Shown here: piece by piece, positions 8,156 to 17,006 of the stretch
How the letters are laid out: each line of letters starts with the position of its first letter
Position numbering within the stretch: position 1 is the first letter of the stretch
Assembly (NCBI GenBank): GCA_009837395.1
Contig: VXTP01000043.1
Coordinates: 310,001-374,000, forward strand
Length of the DNA: 64,000 nt
Reading direction: 5' to 3'
Source: Gemmatimonadota bacterium
Lineage (GTDB): Bacteria; JAAXHH01
Notes under the pieces: generated by a model
The model's database searches: none
The model's input: only the letters and a program-made list of their open reading frames with translations
What the model was told of the DNA's origin: nothing
Position numbers and translations under genes: made by a program

Positions 8156-9406
8156 ATGCATGCGTCAGAAACGGCCTTGAAAGGATGGTCTCGCAGGGGC
8201 TTCATGAAGGGCGCATTAGCGGCCGGAACGGCCGGCATCGCCCTGTCCATGTCGGACCGAATGGCCATGGCCACGCAGATGATCACGGGCGGAAGGCCCA
8301 GCATCGAAGCGATCAGGGGCGTAGGTGTGCAGCCGGGTCTCGTACGCATGAGCCTGAATGAGAACCCGTTGGGACCGTCGCCCAGGTCCATCGAGGCCAT
8401 GGCGAACCGGATGTTCGGCGTCAACCGCTACGGCACGGACCTGCGCGATCTGATGCAGGCCCTGTCGACCTTCGACGGGGTGGAACTGCCCGAACCGGAC
8501 GAATCCATGCGGCGCTCGTTTTTCAGGCCGCCTCCCAGTCCCTTCATGCTGACGCCGGGATCCAGTCTCATCCTGGACCTGCTTTGCCTGGCTTATCTGA
8601 GCCGCAACGGCGGCGAAGTCATCGAAGCGGAATTCGGCTACGGTTCCATTTCCCGCTCCGCCAGCGATTACAACGCCAATTTCGGCGTCGACGTCAACAT
8701 CATCCGTGCGCCGATGACGCCGGAATACAAACACGACCTCGACGGGATGGCCGCCCTGGCCTCCGACAGGACGTCGCTGGTCGTCATCACCAATCCGAAC
8801 AACCCCACGGGAACGCTGCTGCAAACAGATGAGATCGAAGCCTTCATCAACAAGCTTCCATCTTCCGCCATCGTGGTCATCGACGAGGCTTACCTGCACT
8901 TTGTGGAGCAGGATCCGATTCCCTCGGCGGTACCGCTGGCGGTCAAGTACGACAACGTGGCCGTGGTAAGGACCTTCTCGAAGGCCTATGCGCTGGCCGC
9001 CGTGAGACTGGGGTATTGCGTCGCCTCTCAGAAGATTCAGGACGAAATGCGGAAATACTACCAGGAGTCGCCGAACGCCCTGGCCACCGTGGCCGGCGCC
9101 GCCGCAGTCCGCGACCTTGAGCACCTTCAGAAGTCACGCGAGGCGGTCTGGGATTTCAAGAAGCGGTGTTACGCCGCTTTCGACGAGATGGGGATCGAAT
9201 ACCTGCCGTCCCAGGGTACCTTCGTAATGGCCGATATTAAGCGACCGGCCATGCAGGTGGTCCGGGAAATGCGCGCGAGAAACGTCTGGATCAGTTCCCG
9301 GCGGCAGCGGGAGTTCCGCGACTGGATCAGGGTCTCCGCCGGTACGGAAGCGGAAACCGAGGTATTCCTCCAGACCCTCAAGGACGTGCTGGCCAAGTCC
9401 AGCTAA
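8156..9406 (+). CDS. Tat-signal PLP-dependent aminotransferase (histidinol-phosphate aminotransferase-like, class I/II)
   Basis: A 416-residue fold-type I aminotransferase. The first 40 residues form a twin-arginine signal: SRRGFMKG at 12-19, a weakly hydrophobic Ala/Gly stretch, then AMA before the mature protein. The catalytic core follows: SLNENPLGPSP near 66, ITNPNNPTG at 211-219, Asp243 in VIDEAYLHF and the PLP lysine Lys276 in TFSKAYALAAVRLGY, all typical of HisC-like enzymes. Standard HisC is cytoplasmic and about 350 residues; export of a PLP enzyme implies folding with cofactor before Tat transport. Monocistronic, closed by a strong terminator. True function may be an extracytoplasmic amino-acid transamination rather than histidine synthesis. 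Confidence 0.85.
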   Translation: MHASETALKGWSRRGFMKGALAAGTAGIALSMSDRMAMATQMITGGRPSIEAIRGVGVQPGLVRMSLNENPLGPSPRSIEAMANRMFGVNRYGTDLRDLMQALSTFDGVELPEPDESMRRSFFRPPPSPFMLTPGSSLILDLLCLAYLSRNGGEVIEAEFGYGSISRSASDYNANFGVDVNIIRAPMTPEYKHDLDGMAALASDRTSLVVITNPNNPTGTLLQTDEIEAFINKLPSSAIVVIDEAYLHFVEQDPIPSAVPLAVKYDNVAVVRTFSKAYALAAVRLGYCVASQKIQDEMRKYYQESPNALATVAGAAAVRDLEHLQKSREAVWDFKKRCYAAFDEMGIEYLPSQGTFVMADIKRPAMQVVREMRARNVWISSRRQREFRDWIRVSAGTEAETEVFLQTLKDVLAKSS

Positions 9407-9436
9407 GTCCTTCAGGTTCCTGACCGTTAATTACAA

Positions 9437-9468
9437 AAAGCCCGGCGGGGCGATCTCCGCCGGGCTTT
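9437..9468. terminator. Rho-independent terminator (bidirectional)
   Basis: A near-perfect hairpin AAAGCCCGGCGG, short loop, CCGCCGGGCTTT, flanked by A-rich sequence on one side and a T-rich run (GTTTTA) on the other. It follows the aminotransferase stop by 30 bases and also faces the end of the minus-strand gene at 9502, so it can stop transcription from both sides. Confidence 0.9.
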
Positions 9469-9501
9469 GTTTTACTTGGATGTTCAGGTAGCCGGCTCAT
9501 C

Positions 9502-10269
9502 TCAGACCAGGTTACTGTGCTCCGTCCTTAACCAGTCTCGTTCACGCGATGTAACTTCCAGATCTCCCCGACGAAGATAAGTACACCAGGGTTCAACTCC
9601 CGCACTCCCCAACGTCGATATTCGCAAAATCTCGGTTTCCTGAAGGTCGAGGAGGGCACGGATCACGCCATTCGTGCGGAATCCTCCGTATGCCTCGCAA
9701 AGCACATTCAGTCGTTTACGATAATCAGGTGGTTCCTCGAAACCGGCTTTTGACCAGAAATCGTTCCCACGCAGTGGTACAAGATGCCAGGCGATCTGTG
9801 CAACATCCTCTATCCTCTTGCCTGGTTCTGCCAAATCCCAGTCTATAATCCCCTGCAATACATCATCAGACCAGATGGTATTCCAGGGCCCAAGATCACC
9901 GTGACGAATGATTAACCCGGGTTGCCATCGCAGATCCGGAACACACCATCCCGTGTCGTCTGTAGGGATGTAATCCTTTACTGCAACATGGTAGGATTTC
10001 AGGAATCCTGCTAACTGAATCAGGCCGCTGCCCGTCCGCAGTACTTCCGGCCACGGCCTGGTTCCGGGTTCCCCTTCAATCCAGGAAAGAGTTTCATATT
10101 CGTCGTCCGCCCCGATCAACCGGGGGACGCCCTGAAAATCCGTATCTTCAAGATACCTCAGCAGGCCGTGCACCGCGGGCGTATGTTGACTAACAGGACG
10201 GCGTACCGTATCGCCGATGCGTTCGACGACGTGCAAGGCCCCGCGATATGATTTCCTGGATGAAGCCAT
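9502..10269 (-). CDS. Aminoglycoside phosphotransferase (APH) / choline-kinase-like family protein
   Basis: A 255-residue small-molecule kinase-like protein. The catalytic loop HGDLGPWN is at residues 123-130 and the metal-binding DWD at 143-145 (IIDWDLAEPG), followed by the DVAQIAW helix typical of bacterial APH homologues that act on non-antibiotic substrates. The N-terminal lobe is short. Base composition looks less G+C-rich than the neighbouring genes, which may mean recent acquisition. It ends facing the terminator at 9437-9468 and is separated from ftsH by 97 bp. Substrate unknown; an antibiotic resistance role should not be assumed. Confidence 0.78.
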   Translation of the reverse strand: MASSRKSYRGALHVVERIGDTVRRPVSQHTPAVHGLLRYLEDTDFQGVPRLIGADDEYETLSWIEGEPGTRPWPEVLRTGSGLIQLAGFLKSYHVAVKDYIPTDDTGWCVPDLRWQPGLIIRHGDLGPWNTIWSDDVLQGIIDWDLAEPGKRIEDVAQIAWHLVPLRGNDFWSKAGFEEPPDYRKRLNVLCEAYGGFRTNGVIRALLDLQETEILRISTLGSAGVEPWCTYLRRGDLEVTSRERDWLRTEHSNLV

Positions 10270-10366
10270 TTTCGCTCAATAAGAAATCGGGGACGTGAGA
10301 TGCACCTCTCGCCCCCGAACTGCTATCTTCTTCCTGCCTGTAGTACTTCCGGCTTAACACCCTACG

Positions 10367-12553
10367 TTAACGCCCCTTCGAAGTTTCCACGGTTTCATCG
10401 AGATCGGGTGCCGTTACCGGCTCCTCGTCCGACTTTTCCGACCCGTCCGAGCCGTCTACCGCTGCGACGCCGTTGCCATCCGTGGACGGCGTTTCAGCTG
10501 TCGCTTCTTCCGCAGCTGGCTTCTCCGTATCGCCCGAGCCGTCATCTTGCGCTACTTCCTTCTGCGCCTCCTCTGCGGCGCCCGCGCCGTCCTCTTGCGC
10601 GACTTCCTTCGATCCAGCGTTGTCATCCTTCTTCGGAGGCAGGATCTTGCCTTCGATGAGCGCGGCCACCTCGTCCCGGGAGAGTGTATCCCGTTCCAGA
10701 AGGGCCTTGGCTACGACGTGTAGCTGGGGTTCGTACTCCTTAAGCAGCTTTTCCACACGTTCTCCCGCCTCGGTCACGAAACGCTGGATCTCCTGGTCGA
10801 TACGATGGGCGGTGGTCTCGCTGTAGTTGGGCTGGTGGGCGATATCCCGGCCGAGGAAGACCTCGTGCTCCTTCTCGCCCAGCGCCGTGGCGCCGAGTTC
10901 TTCGCTCATCCCCCAATCGCAGACCATGTGACGGCTGATGCGGGTGACCTGTTCGATGTCGCTCTGCGCGCCGGAGGTCACTTCGCCGAAGACGATCTGC
11001 TCGGCCGCCCGGCCGCCCAGAGCCGCGGCCATCGTGCCCAGGCAGTACGAGCGGGACTGGAGGTAGCGTTCCTCCGGCAGGGGAATGGTCACGCCAAGGC
11101 CCCTGCCCTGCGGCAGGATCGTCACCTTGTGCAGGGGATCGATTTCGGGGATGAGTTCGAAGGCGAGGGCGTGGCCGGCCTCGTGGTAGGCCACGATCTC
11201 CCGCTCCTTGTCGCTGATGACGAGCTGGCGCTTCGATCCCATCATGATCTTTTCTTTGGCTTCTTCGAAGTCTTCGCTGGTTACGGAAGCGCGATCGTAC
11301 CGCGCCGCGATGAGCGCCGCCTCGTTCACCATGTTGGCCAGGTCCGCGCCGACCATGCCGGGCACGCCCTTGGCAAGTACATCCAGCCTGACCGAATCGT
11401 CGAGGGGGATTTTACGGCTCTTTACGTGGATCTCCAGGATCTTCTCCCGTCCCACCACGTCGGGCCGGTCGACGACGATGTGCCGGTCGAAGCGGCCGGG
11501 GCGGAGCAGCGCGGGATCGAGCACGTCCGGACGGTTCGTCGCGCCGATCACGATGATGGAGTCCGTTTTCTCGAACCCGTCCAGCCCCACCAGCAACTGG
11601 TTCAGGGTCTGTTCCCGCTCGTCGTGCCCGCCGCCGAGTCCGGCGCCCCGGTGCCGTCCGATGGCGTCGATTTCGTCGATGAAGATGATACACGGAGCGT
11701 TCTGACGGGCCTGGTCGAAGAGGTCGCGCACGCGGGAGGCGCCCACGCCGACGAACATCTCCACGAAGTCCGATCCGCTCATGCTGAAGAAGGGCACGCC
11801 CGCCTCACCGGCGACGGCCTTGGCGAGCAGGGTCTTTCCCGTACCCGGCGGGCCCAGCAGCAAGGCGCCTTTCGGTATCCGGCCGCCCAGGGCGTGGAAC
11901 TTGTCCGGGTTCTTCAGGAACTCCACGATCTCCTGCAGGTCGCGCTTGGCCTCGAGCACGCCGGCCACGTCGGCAAAGGTGATGGAGGGCCGGTCTTCCA
12001 CGATCATCTTGGCCCGGCTCTTGCCGAAGGAGAACATGCCGCGCTGGCCCGACTGCATCTGGCGCAGGATGAAAATCCAGAACCCGATGAGCAGCAGCCA
12101 CGGCAGGGCGGCGATGAGGTAGCCCACCCAGTTGGTGGCTTCCGGTTCGGCCGTGACCATGACGTTTTTCGCCATGAGATCGGCCACCAGCTCCGGGTCG
12201 TCGAAGGGGATGTATACCTTGAACTCGCGCAGGCTCTGGTTCGCGCCTTCGACCACGGTCGACGAGTTCTGGCGCAATGTACCCGTGATCAGCTTCTCGG
12301 TGATGGTGACCTGCTCGATGTTGTCGGCTTCGAGAAACTGCTGGAACTGCGTATAGGACACGGTCACCGCGTTATCGCCCTGCCTGGGCAGGAACTGCGC
12401 GGCCATCAGGAAGAACAGGAAGAGCACGAGCCAGATCAGGATCGAGCGGTTCTTCCTCGTCTTGTCGGGCGGTGGCTGCCGGTCGTTTCTGGGGTGGGGC
12501 TGTCTTTGGTCCGGGGGCGGGTGCGGATTCCGGTCCTGCGGTGGTTGGGACAT
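10367..12553 (-). CDS. ftsH: ATP-dependent zinc metalloprotease FtsH
   Basis: A 728-residue membrane-anchored AAA+ protease that degrades unassembled or misfolded membrane proteins and short-lived regulators. In order: a proline-rich cytoplasmic tail (1-36), TM1 (38-54), periplasmic FtsH_ext domain, TM2 (144-163), AAA domain with Walker A GPPGTGKT at 234-241, Walker [12 protein letters not shown] near 289-298 and pore loop MFVGVG, then the M41 protease with zinc motif HEAGH at 457-461 and third ligand Asp532. About 100 extra residues at the C-terminus are acidic and low-complexity, with [10 protein letters not shown] and [10 protein letters not shown] as a repeated unit. Both tails are longer than in E. 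coli FtsH (644 residues). Next upstream is an ECF sigma factor gene. Confidence 0.97.
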   Translation of the reverse strand: MSQPPQDRNPHPPPDQRQPHPRNDRQPPPDKTRKNRSILIWLVLFLFFLMAAQFLPRQGDNAVTVSYTQFQQFLEADNIEQVTITEKLITGTLRQNSSTVVEGANQSLREFKVYIPFDDPELVADLMAKNVMVTAEPEATNWVGYLIAALPWLLLIGFWIFILRQMQSGQRGMFSFGKSRAKMIVEDRPSITFADVAGVLEAKRDLQEIVEFLKNPDKFHALGGRIPKGALLLGPPGTGKTLLAKAVAGEAGVPFFSMSGSDFVEMFVGVGASRVRDLFDQARQNAPCIIFIDEIDAIGRHRGAGLGGGHDEREQTLNQLLVGLDGFEKTDSIIVIGATNRPDVLDPALLRPGRFDRHIVVDRPDVVGREKILEIHVKSRKIPLDDSVRLDVLAKGVPGMVGADLANMVNEAALIAARYDRASVTSEDFEEAKEKIMMGSKRQLVISDKEREIVAYHEAGHALAFELIPEIDPLHKVTILPQGRGLGVTIPLPEERYLQSRSYCLGTMAAALGGRAAEQIVFGEVTSGAQSDIEQVTRISRHMVCDWGMSEELGATALGEKEHEVFLGRDIAHQPNYSETTAHRIDQEIQRFVTEAGERVEKLLKEYEPQLHVVAKALLERDTLSRDEVAALIEGKILPPKKDDNAGSKEVAQEDGAGAAEEAQKEVAQDDGSGDTEKPAAEEATAETPSTDGNGVAAVDGSDGSEKSDEEPVTAPDLDETVETSKGR

Positions 12554-12597
12554 GTCTTGTTGAAGACCTCGGTTCGTTCGGGGGTTGGAAGGAGACT

Positions 12598-13212
12598 TCA
12601 GAAACCGGTGCAGATCGGTGCGGCGACGATCAGGTGACGGAGATCCAGGCCGCCTTCGGACGGATACGGCGACCAGTCCCTGAACATGCTCCGCAGCTTG
12701 CTTCGCGCATCCGAAAGCCTGCGTTTCACGGTGCCCACGGGGACGTTCATCCGCGTGCTGACCTCGTCGCAGGAGTATCCGGTGAAATAGTACATGGCGA
12801 CGGTCCGGCCGAGTGCGTGCGACAGCGTCGCTACGGCTTTCCTCACGCTGCGGCGCTTTGCCCGGTCCAGGTGCTCTTCGCCCGGCCAGGGGCTTCCGAC
12901 GCCCTCCTCCGGCTGGATCTCCGACCAGGCGGTCTCCCGGTGCTTTCGGTCACCCACGTGGGCGAGGCACCGGTTACGAGCAATGGCACGCAGCCACTGC
13001 GGAAACCGCGCCGGGTCGCGCAGGGACGACAACCGCTGGTACACGGAAAGCCAGATATCCTGTACGATATCCTGCCTGTCCTGGCGGTTCCTGACCATGG
13101 ATCCCACGATACGCCTGATCTCGCGGTCATACCGCTTCACCAGCTTTTCGAAGTCGTCCGGTCTGCCGTTCAGCACGCCTTCGATGATGAGTCCGTCCGC
13201 CGTGTGCGCCAT
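12598..13212 (-). CDS. RNA polymerase ECF-type sigma factor
   Basis: A 204-residue group-4 sigma factor. Sigma region 2 is seen in FEKLVKRYDREIRRIVGSMV, QDIVQDIWLSVYQRL and the -10-recognition segment FPQWLRAIARNRCLAHV. Region 4 is seen in LSHALGRTVAMYYFTGYSCDEVSTRMNVPVGTVKRRLSDARSKLR, a clear helix-turn-helix (key segment VSTRMNVPVGTVKRRL). No anti-sigma factor is adjacent. It is 44 bp upstream of ftsH on the same strand, so it may be co-transcribed with the protease; a stress-related regulon is a reasonable guess but is not shown here. Confidence 0.9.
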   Translation of the reverse strand: MAHTADGLIIEGVLNGRPDDFEKLVKRYDREIRRIVGSMVRNRQDRQDIVQDIWLSVYQRLSSLRDPARFPQWLRAIARNRCLAHVGDRKHRETAWSEIQPEEGVGSPWPGEEHLDRAKRRSVRKAVATLSHALGRTVAMYYFTGYSCDEVSTRMNVPVGTVKRRLSDARSKLRSMFRDWSPYPSEGGLDLRHLIVAAPICTGF

Positions 13213-13264
13213 TTCGTGTATCCTGCGTCAGGTTCCAGTTGCGCGTGAAGTGCGGGAGGCAGCG

Positions 13265-13282
13265 TCTATACCGTCCACTATA
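13265..13282 (-). promoter_or_regulatory. Candidate promoter -10 region(s) upstream of the ECF sigma gene
   Basis: On the minus strand two -10-like hexamers, TATAGT (13282-13277) and TATAGA (13270-13265), lie about 55-70 bases upstream of the ATG at 13212. They are in a short AT-rich island in otherwise G+C-rich sequence. No -35 box matches well, so this is tentative. Confidence 0.3.
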
Positions 13283-13368
13283 CTAAGAGGCCCCGGAACG
13301 GAAATCGGTTCGGTTTTTTTTCGCACCGTTCCAACCCACCGGTAATATACCCGATAAACGCGTGCCCG

Positions 13369-14712
13369 TCAAGCGGCCCCGGCCGCCTGTTCGTTGCCGG
13401 ATACCACGCGTATTTCGCGGGTCAGACCGATCAATCCGACGAGATTGGGAAACATCATGCAGGCGACCATGATATCGCCAAGGTCCCAGATCAACCGGGC
13501 TTCATATACGGCCCCGAAGAAGGCGGCCGCGCACCAGGTGATCCGGATGCCCAGCACCACGCCCCGGGAGTCCGTCACAAACCGCAGACCCTGCTCGGCA
13601 TAGTAGGACCAGGTGACCATGGTCGTGAACCCGAACATCAGGGAGCAGAGCGCCACGATGGCTCCGCCGAAGGGGATGGTCGTGTTGAGCGCGGAGGCCA
13701 CGAGGGCGGTGCTGATTTCGCCGTTGTGCCACACGCCGGCGATGACCACGGTTACCGCGGTCATGGAGCAGACGACGATCGTGTCGATGAAGACGCCGAT
13801 CATGGAGATGTACCCCTGCCGCACAGGGTTGTTCGTCTGCGCCGCACTGTGGGCGATCCCCGCGCTTCCGAGGCCAGCCTCGCTGGAGATGACGCCGCGC
13901 CGGATGCCGTACTGTATCGTCCGGGCTACCGTCACGCCGGCGAAACCACCGATGGCCGCCACCGGAGTGAAGGCGCTTTCCACGATCAGCCAGAGTGTTG
14001 CCGGCAGCAAGCTGAAATGGGTGAATACGACGTAGACCACGCTGGCGGCGTAGACGAGCACCATCGTGGGCACGAGCCTTTCCGCGACCAGGCCGATGCG
14101 CTTGATCCCGCCGATGATGACGACGGCCAGGATGCCGGTCAGCAGGGCGCCGGTGATCCACTTGGCCACGTGGAACTGGGAGTCCATGACCAGGGCGATG
14201 GAGTTTGCCTGGCTGATGTTCCCGCCGCCCAGGCCGCCCAGCGTGGCGCAGAGGGCGAAGATCGCGCCGATGGTGGGCAGGTTCAGCCCCTCCTTCAGAT
14301 AGGACATGGGGCCGCCGAGCATGAGGCCGTCCCGCGTTTTTCCCCGGTACCGCAGGGCCAGCACGGTCTCCGCGTATTTCGTCGCCATGCCCAGCGGCGC
14401 CATGGCCGCCATCCAGAAGGCCGCGCCCGGGCCGCCCACCGCGATGGCCGTCGCCACCCCCGCGATGTTTCCGTTGCCGATGGTGGCCGCCATGGCCGTG
14501 GTCAGCGCCTGGAAGGGCGAGATGTCGCCCGATTCCTGTTCGCCCTTGTCCCTGCGCAGGGCGCCCCGCATGACCAGGCCGACGGCCGTGCCGAACTTAC
14601 GGAACTGGACCCCCCGGCTGGCCACGGTGAGCATGAGACCGAGGACGGCGAGCACGCCGATCGTCCAGGGTCCCCACATGAAATCGGATATCGTGCGCAG
14701 GACGGCATCCAT
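13369..14712 (-). CDS. Alanine/glycine:cation symporter (AGCS family)
   Basis: A 447-residue inner-membrane sodium-coupled amino-acid importer. About ten hydrophobic segments are visible. The AGCS signatures are present: ISPFQALTTAMAATIGNGNI near residues 65-85, and EAGLGSAGIAHSAAQTNNPV, the family's most conserved stretch. The ending around TWSYYAEQGLRF fits AGCS helix 9-10. Length is normal (440-480). It stands alone on the minus strand, 156 bp before the sigma factor gene and divergent from the operon at 14920. Alanine, glycine or a related amino acid with Na+ is the expected cargo. Confidence 0.93.
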   Translation of the reverse strand: MDAVLRTISDFMWGPWTIGVLAVLGLMLTVASRGVQFRKFGTAVGLVMRGALRRDKGEQESGDISPFQALTTAMAATIGNGNIAGVATAIAVGGPGAAFWMAAMAPLGMATKYAETVLALRYRGKTRDGLMLGGPMSYLKEGLNLPTIGAIFALCATLGGLGGGNISQANSIALVMDSQFHVAKWITGALLTGILAVVIIGGIKRIGLVAERLVPTMVLVYAASVVYVVFTHFSLLPATLWLIVESAFTPVAAIGGFAGVTVARTIQYGIRRGVISSEAGLGSAGIAHSAAQTNNPVRQGYISMIGVFIDTIVVCSMTAVTVVIAGVWHNGEISTALVASALNTTIPFGGAIVALCSLMFGFTTMVTWSYYAEQGLRFVTDSRGVVLGIRITWCAAAFFGAVYEARLIWDLGDIMVACMMFPNLVGLIGLTREIRVVSGNEQAAGAA

Positions 14713-14853
14713 GGCGTACCTCTCTCGCTGATGAGTGGTGTGGATGTATCGTTAACGGCAATGAAAAGGGATGTGGGTTAATTTACTGTGCTACGTGCGT
14801 TAAACAAGACCAAAGACCATCGGCCGGCCGCGCGATCCGAATCCCAGTTTTGG

Positions 14854-14882
14854 TTGTCACTCGTGATGGCCCGGATTATCTT
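14854..14882 (+). promoter_or_regulatory. Candidate sigma70-type promoter for the 14920 operon
   Basis: TTGTCA at 14854-14859 and TATCTT at 14877-14882 are separated by 17 bases, in the divergent spacer between the AGCS symporter and the plus-strand oxidoreductase. The -35 matches five of six consensus bases and the -10 four of six. Placement 37 bases before the start codon is plausible. Confidence 0.35.
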
Positions 14883-14919
14883 GGATGCTCGCGTACATCA
14901 CGGTTGAAATGGAGTCGCT

Positions 14920-16062
14920 ATGGCCGACCGCGTCTACGGCGTGTTGCTGGTCAGTTTCAGCAAGCACAGCCACCAGAAAAGTTTCGTCCCCGCCTTCGTG
15001 GATCATCCCCGGATCCGCATCGTCGGGGTGGCGGACGACGCGGACATCGACCCCTATCTCAAGCCGCTGAACCAGACCTGGGCCGAGCAACTGGGCGTGC
15101 CCTGTCTGGAAGGGATCGAGGCGGCCGTTCGGCGGGACGAGGTCGATGTCGTGAGCATCGGTCACGAGATCGAACGCCGCGCCGAGATCGCCAGACTGGC
15201 CGCTCGGGCGGGCAAGCATCTTTGGATCGACAAGTACATCGGCGCCAACATGCGGGAATGCCGCGACGTCGTTGAAGCCGTCGAAGGGTCAGGCGTCACA
15301 TCTATCCTTCCCAGTTACGTTTACAACGATTTCGTCAACCAGAGCAAAAAGATGATTGACGCGGGTATCCTGGGCGATTTGACGGCGATGCACGTCGACA
15401 TTCTCTTCGGCAAGGGGATCCCGCGGCCCATTACGAGTGCGCAGCGAAAACCCGGTTTCCTGCCACCGGGCAGATGGAAATTCCCGGACATCAAACGGGA
15501 ATTGCTGACGGTCGGCGCCTATGCCGTCGCCCTGGTGCAGCAGTGTTTCGACCCCATCGTCGAGGTATACGGCCAGGGCGGCGCCTACTTCTTCCCGGAA
15601 CATGCCGCCCATGGCGCGGACGACTTCGGTACGTTGACTCTCGTGGACCGGTCCGGCCGGGTGGCGACACTGTCCGCCGGACGCAACGGCATCGCCTCCC
15701 ATGGCGCCGGGGGACCGAACTTGGCCTACCTGTTCGGGTCGAAGGGAACGGGACGGATCGACGGGAAACGTCCCGGCATCGATACCCACCTGAGAAACCG
15801 CATTGTGGACGGCGACTACAGCATCGACGAAAACGATCCCATGCAGTGGCACAGCGGCCCTCCCACCTTGCTGACCTCCACGGGACCTGAGTTCACCCGC
15901 GCCGCCCTGGATGACCTGGTACACGCGCTGGTCACCGGCGCGCGTCCGCGCTTCACCGTCCGGGACGCAAGGGACCACATGGAAGTGTTGCTCGCTGGTT
16001 ACGAATCTATCGTGCGGAACCAGCCGGTACGTCTGCCCCTGTGCGGCGGGGAGGCGGCGTGA
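14920..16062 (+). CDS. Divergent Gfo/Idh/MocA-family oxidoreductase
   Basis: A 380-residue protein with the overall layout of Gfo/Idh/MocA dehydrogenases: an N-terminal Rossmann-like part (about 1-125) and a C-terminal alpha/beta part with substrate-side features (ELLTVGAYAVALVQQCF, DDFGTLTLVDRSGRVATL). It is atypical: the glycine-rich NAD loop is replaced by LLVSFSKHSHQKSF, and the usual EKP lysine motif is WIDKYIGAN, which keeps the lysine but not Glu or Pro. The gene ends in a 4-bp overlap (GTGA) with an unknown protein and precedes an ABC importer, suggesting processing of imported material. Could still be an active dehydrogenase or a repurposed binding protein. Confidence 0.75.
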   Translation: MADRVYGVLLVSFSKHSHQKSFVPAFVDHPRIRIVGVADDADIDPYLKPLNQTWAEQLGVPCLEGIEAAVRRDEVDVVSIGHEIERRAEIARLAARAGKHLWIDKYIGANMRECRDVVEAVEGSGVTSILPSYVYNDFVNQSKKMIDAGILGDLTAMHVDILFGKGIPRPITSAQRKPGFLPPGRWKFPDIKRELLTVGAYAVALVQQCFDPIVEVYGQGGAYFFPEHAAHGADDFGTLTLVDRSGRVATLSAGRNGIASHGAGGPNLAYLFGSKGTGRIDGKRPGIDTHLRNRIVDGDYSIDENDPMQWHSGPPTLLTSTGPEFTRAALDDLVHALVTGARPRFTVRDARDHMEVLLAGYESIVRNQPVRLPLCGGEAA

Positions 16063-16880
16063 GGGAAATCGATGGGCTGGTCATAGGCGGTCCGCGGGAA
16101 TTCGATTTCTACCGGGAGGATTTCGAGGCGCAGGACGGCGTGGTGTTCGCCCGGCCGAACGCGGGGCGGTCGAACGCACTCGACGCGTACCTGCCCCGGC
16201 AGGCCCTTTTCCTGTCACCCTACCGGGGCATGGCCGTGGATGCGGCACGCCTGGTAGAAAAGGGTGTCGACGTGCGAACGGCCGGTCCGCTGCCCGTCCG
16301 AGCGCGTAATCTGGATATACCCATCACGGATATCCACCGGTCCGATGCCGGATTCCGGGCGATGCTTGAAACGAGCCGCCACGCCGATTTCGGGGAACCG
16401 GTATACCTTCGTCTGATCTCCTCGCCTGGAGGGGGGAAGTGGCAGAAGTGGTGGTGTATCTTCCAGTCGTGCCGCAAGGCCGCGGCGCTGCTGGATGCTC
16501 CCCTGCGCCGCGTGTACGTAGCCGCGACGGGTTCGGCGCGAATTCTCCACGTGAGCATTACGTTGAAGACGGACCGTCATTCCACCGGTCATCTGCTGGT
16601 GTCGCCGACCGGGTTCCGGCTGCAGGACGACCTGTTCCTGGTGGGAACGGGCGGTACGCTGGCGGACGATCCCCTGCTCAATCAACCCGGCATGTACGGG
16701 AAATCGGACTACCGCATGATGTCGATGCCTGCCCGGCGGTGTCTGGCCGACCTGTGGAGGAATGAGGCCCTGATCACCCTGTCCGCCGAAGAACTGCGTT
16801 TCTACCATGACCTGCTCCGTGCGATCGGCGACTCGTCGCGGTCACGGCGCGGGATCTGCCTGGAATACCCCGCGGCCTGA
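16059..16880 (+). CDS. Unknown protein, possibly a degenerate Gfo/Idh/MocA-like partner subunit
   Basis: A 273-residue protein. I place the start at GTG 16059, which overlaps the previous stop by 4 bp and has GGGGAGG a few bases upstream; a longer reading from 16041 has no such support. The first ~100 residues read like a worn Rossmann half: QALFLSPYRGMAVDAARLVE then GVDVRTAGPLPV occupies the place where oxidoreductases have a helix ending in G(K/R)HVLxEKPL. The rest (FGEPVYLRLISSPGGGKWQKWW, RRVYVAATGSARILHVSITL) resembles their C-terminal beta-sheet domain. No intact NAD motif or catalytic Lys is visible, so a non-catalytic partner of the 14920 protein is my inference. Not assigned to a family with confidence. 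Confidence 0.6.
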   Translation: MREIDGLVIGGPREFDFYREDFEAQDGVVFARPNAGRSNALDAYLPRQALFLSPYRGMAVDAARLVEKGVDVRTAGPLPVRARNLDIPITDIHRSDAGFRAMLETSRHADFGEPVYLRLISSPGGGKWQKWWCIFQSCRKAAALLDAPLRRVYVAATGSARILHVSITLKTDRHSTGHLLVSPTGFRLQDDLFLVGTGGTLADDPLLNQPGMYGKSDYRMMSMPARRCLADLWRNEALITLSAEELRFYHDLLRAIGDSSRSRRGICLEYPAA

Positions 16881-16945
16881 CGGATTCGGACCCGTGACGG
16901 ATTCGGACCTGTGACGGATTCGGGCCCCGTGACGGATTCGGTCTT
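16877..16945. repeat. Four tandem 17-18-bp repeats
   Basis: Four consecutive copies of (G/C)TGACGGATTCGG followed by 4-5 variable bases, at 16877-16893, 16894-16910, 16911-16928 and 16929-16945. The stop codon of the preceding gene lies inside the first copy. They occupy half of the 126-bp gap between that gene and the permease at 17007. Slippage-generated minisatellite is the simplest reading; a repeated binding site is possible. Confidence 0.9.
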
Positions 16946-17006
16946 GTGGTTGTGCGGACCGACGCGTTTCAAGGATTGGGTGTGTTCCTGAGGATAGAAG
17001 GTTACC

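Noticed and set aside
9502-10269. Antibiotic-resistance aminoglycoside phosphotransferase
   Set aside because: Only the general APH-fold motifs are present; no mobile element or other resistance gene is nearby, and most environmental members act on other small molecules.
10805-12637. A 610-residue plus-strand ORF antisense to ftsH
   Set aside because: The opposite strand encodes an intact FtsH with all motifs; the antisense frame is open only because of codon bias in G+C-rich DNA.
16877-16945. CRISPR array
   Set aside because: Units are directly adjacent, 17-18 bp, without unique spacers of 30 bp or so, and no cas genes are near. Same reasoning applies to the arrays at 7999-8048 and 23808-23886.
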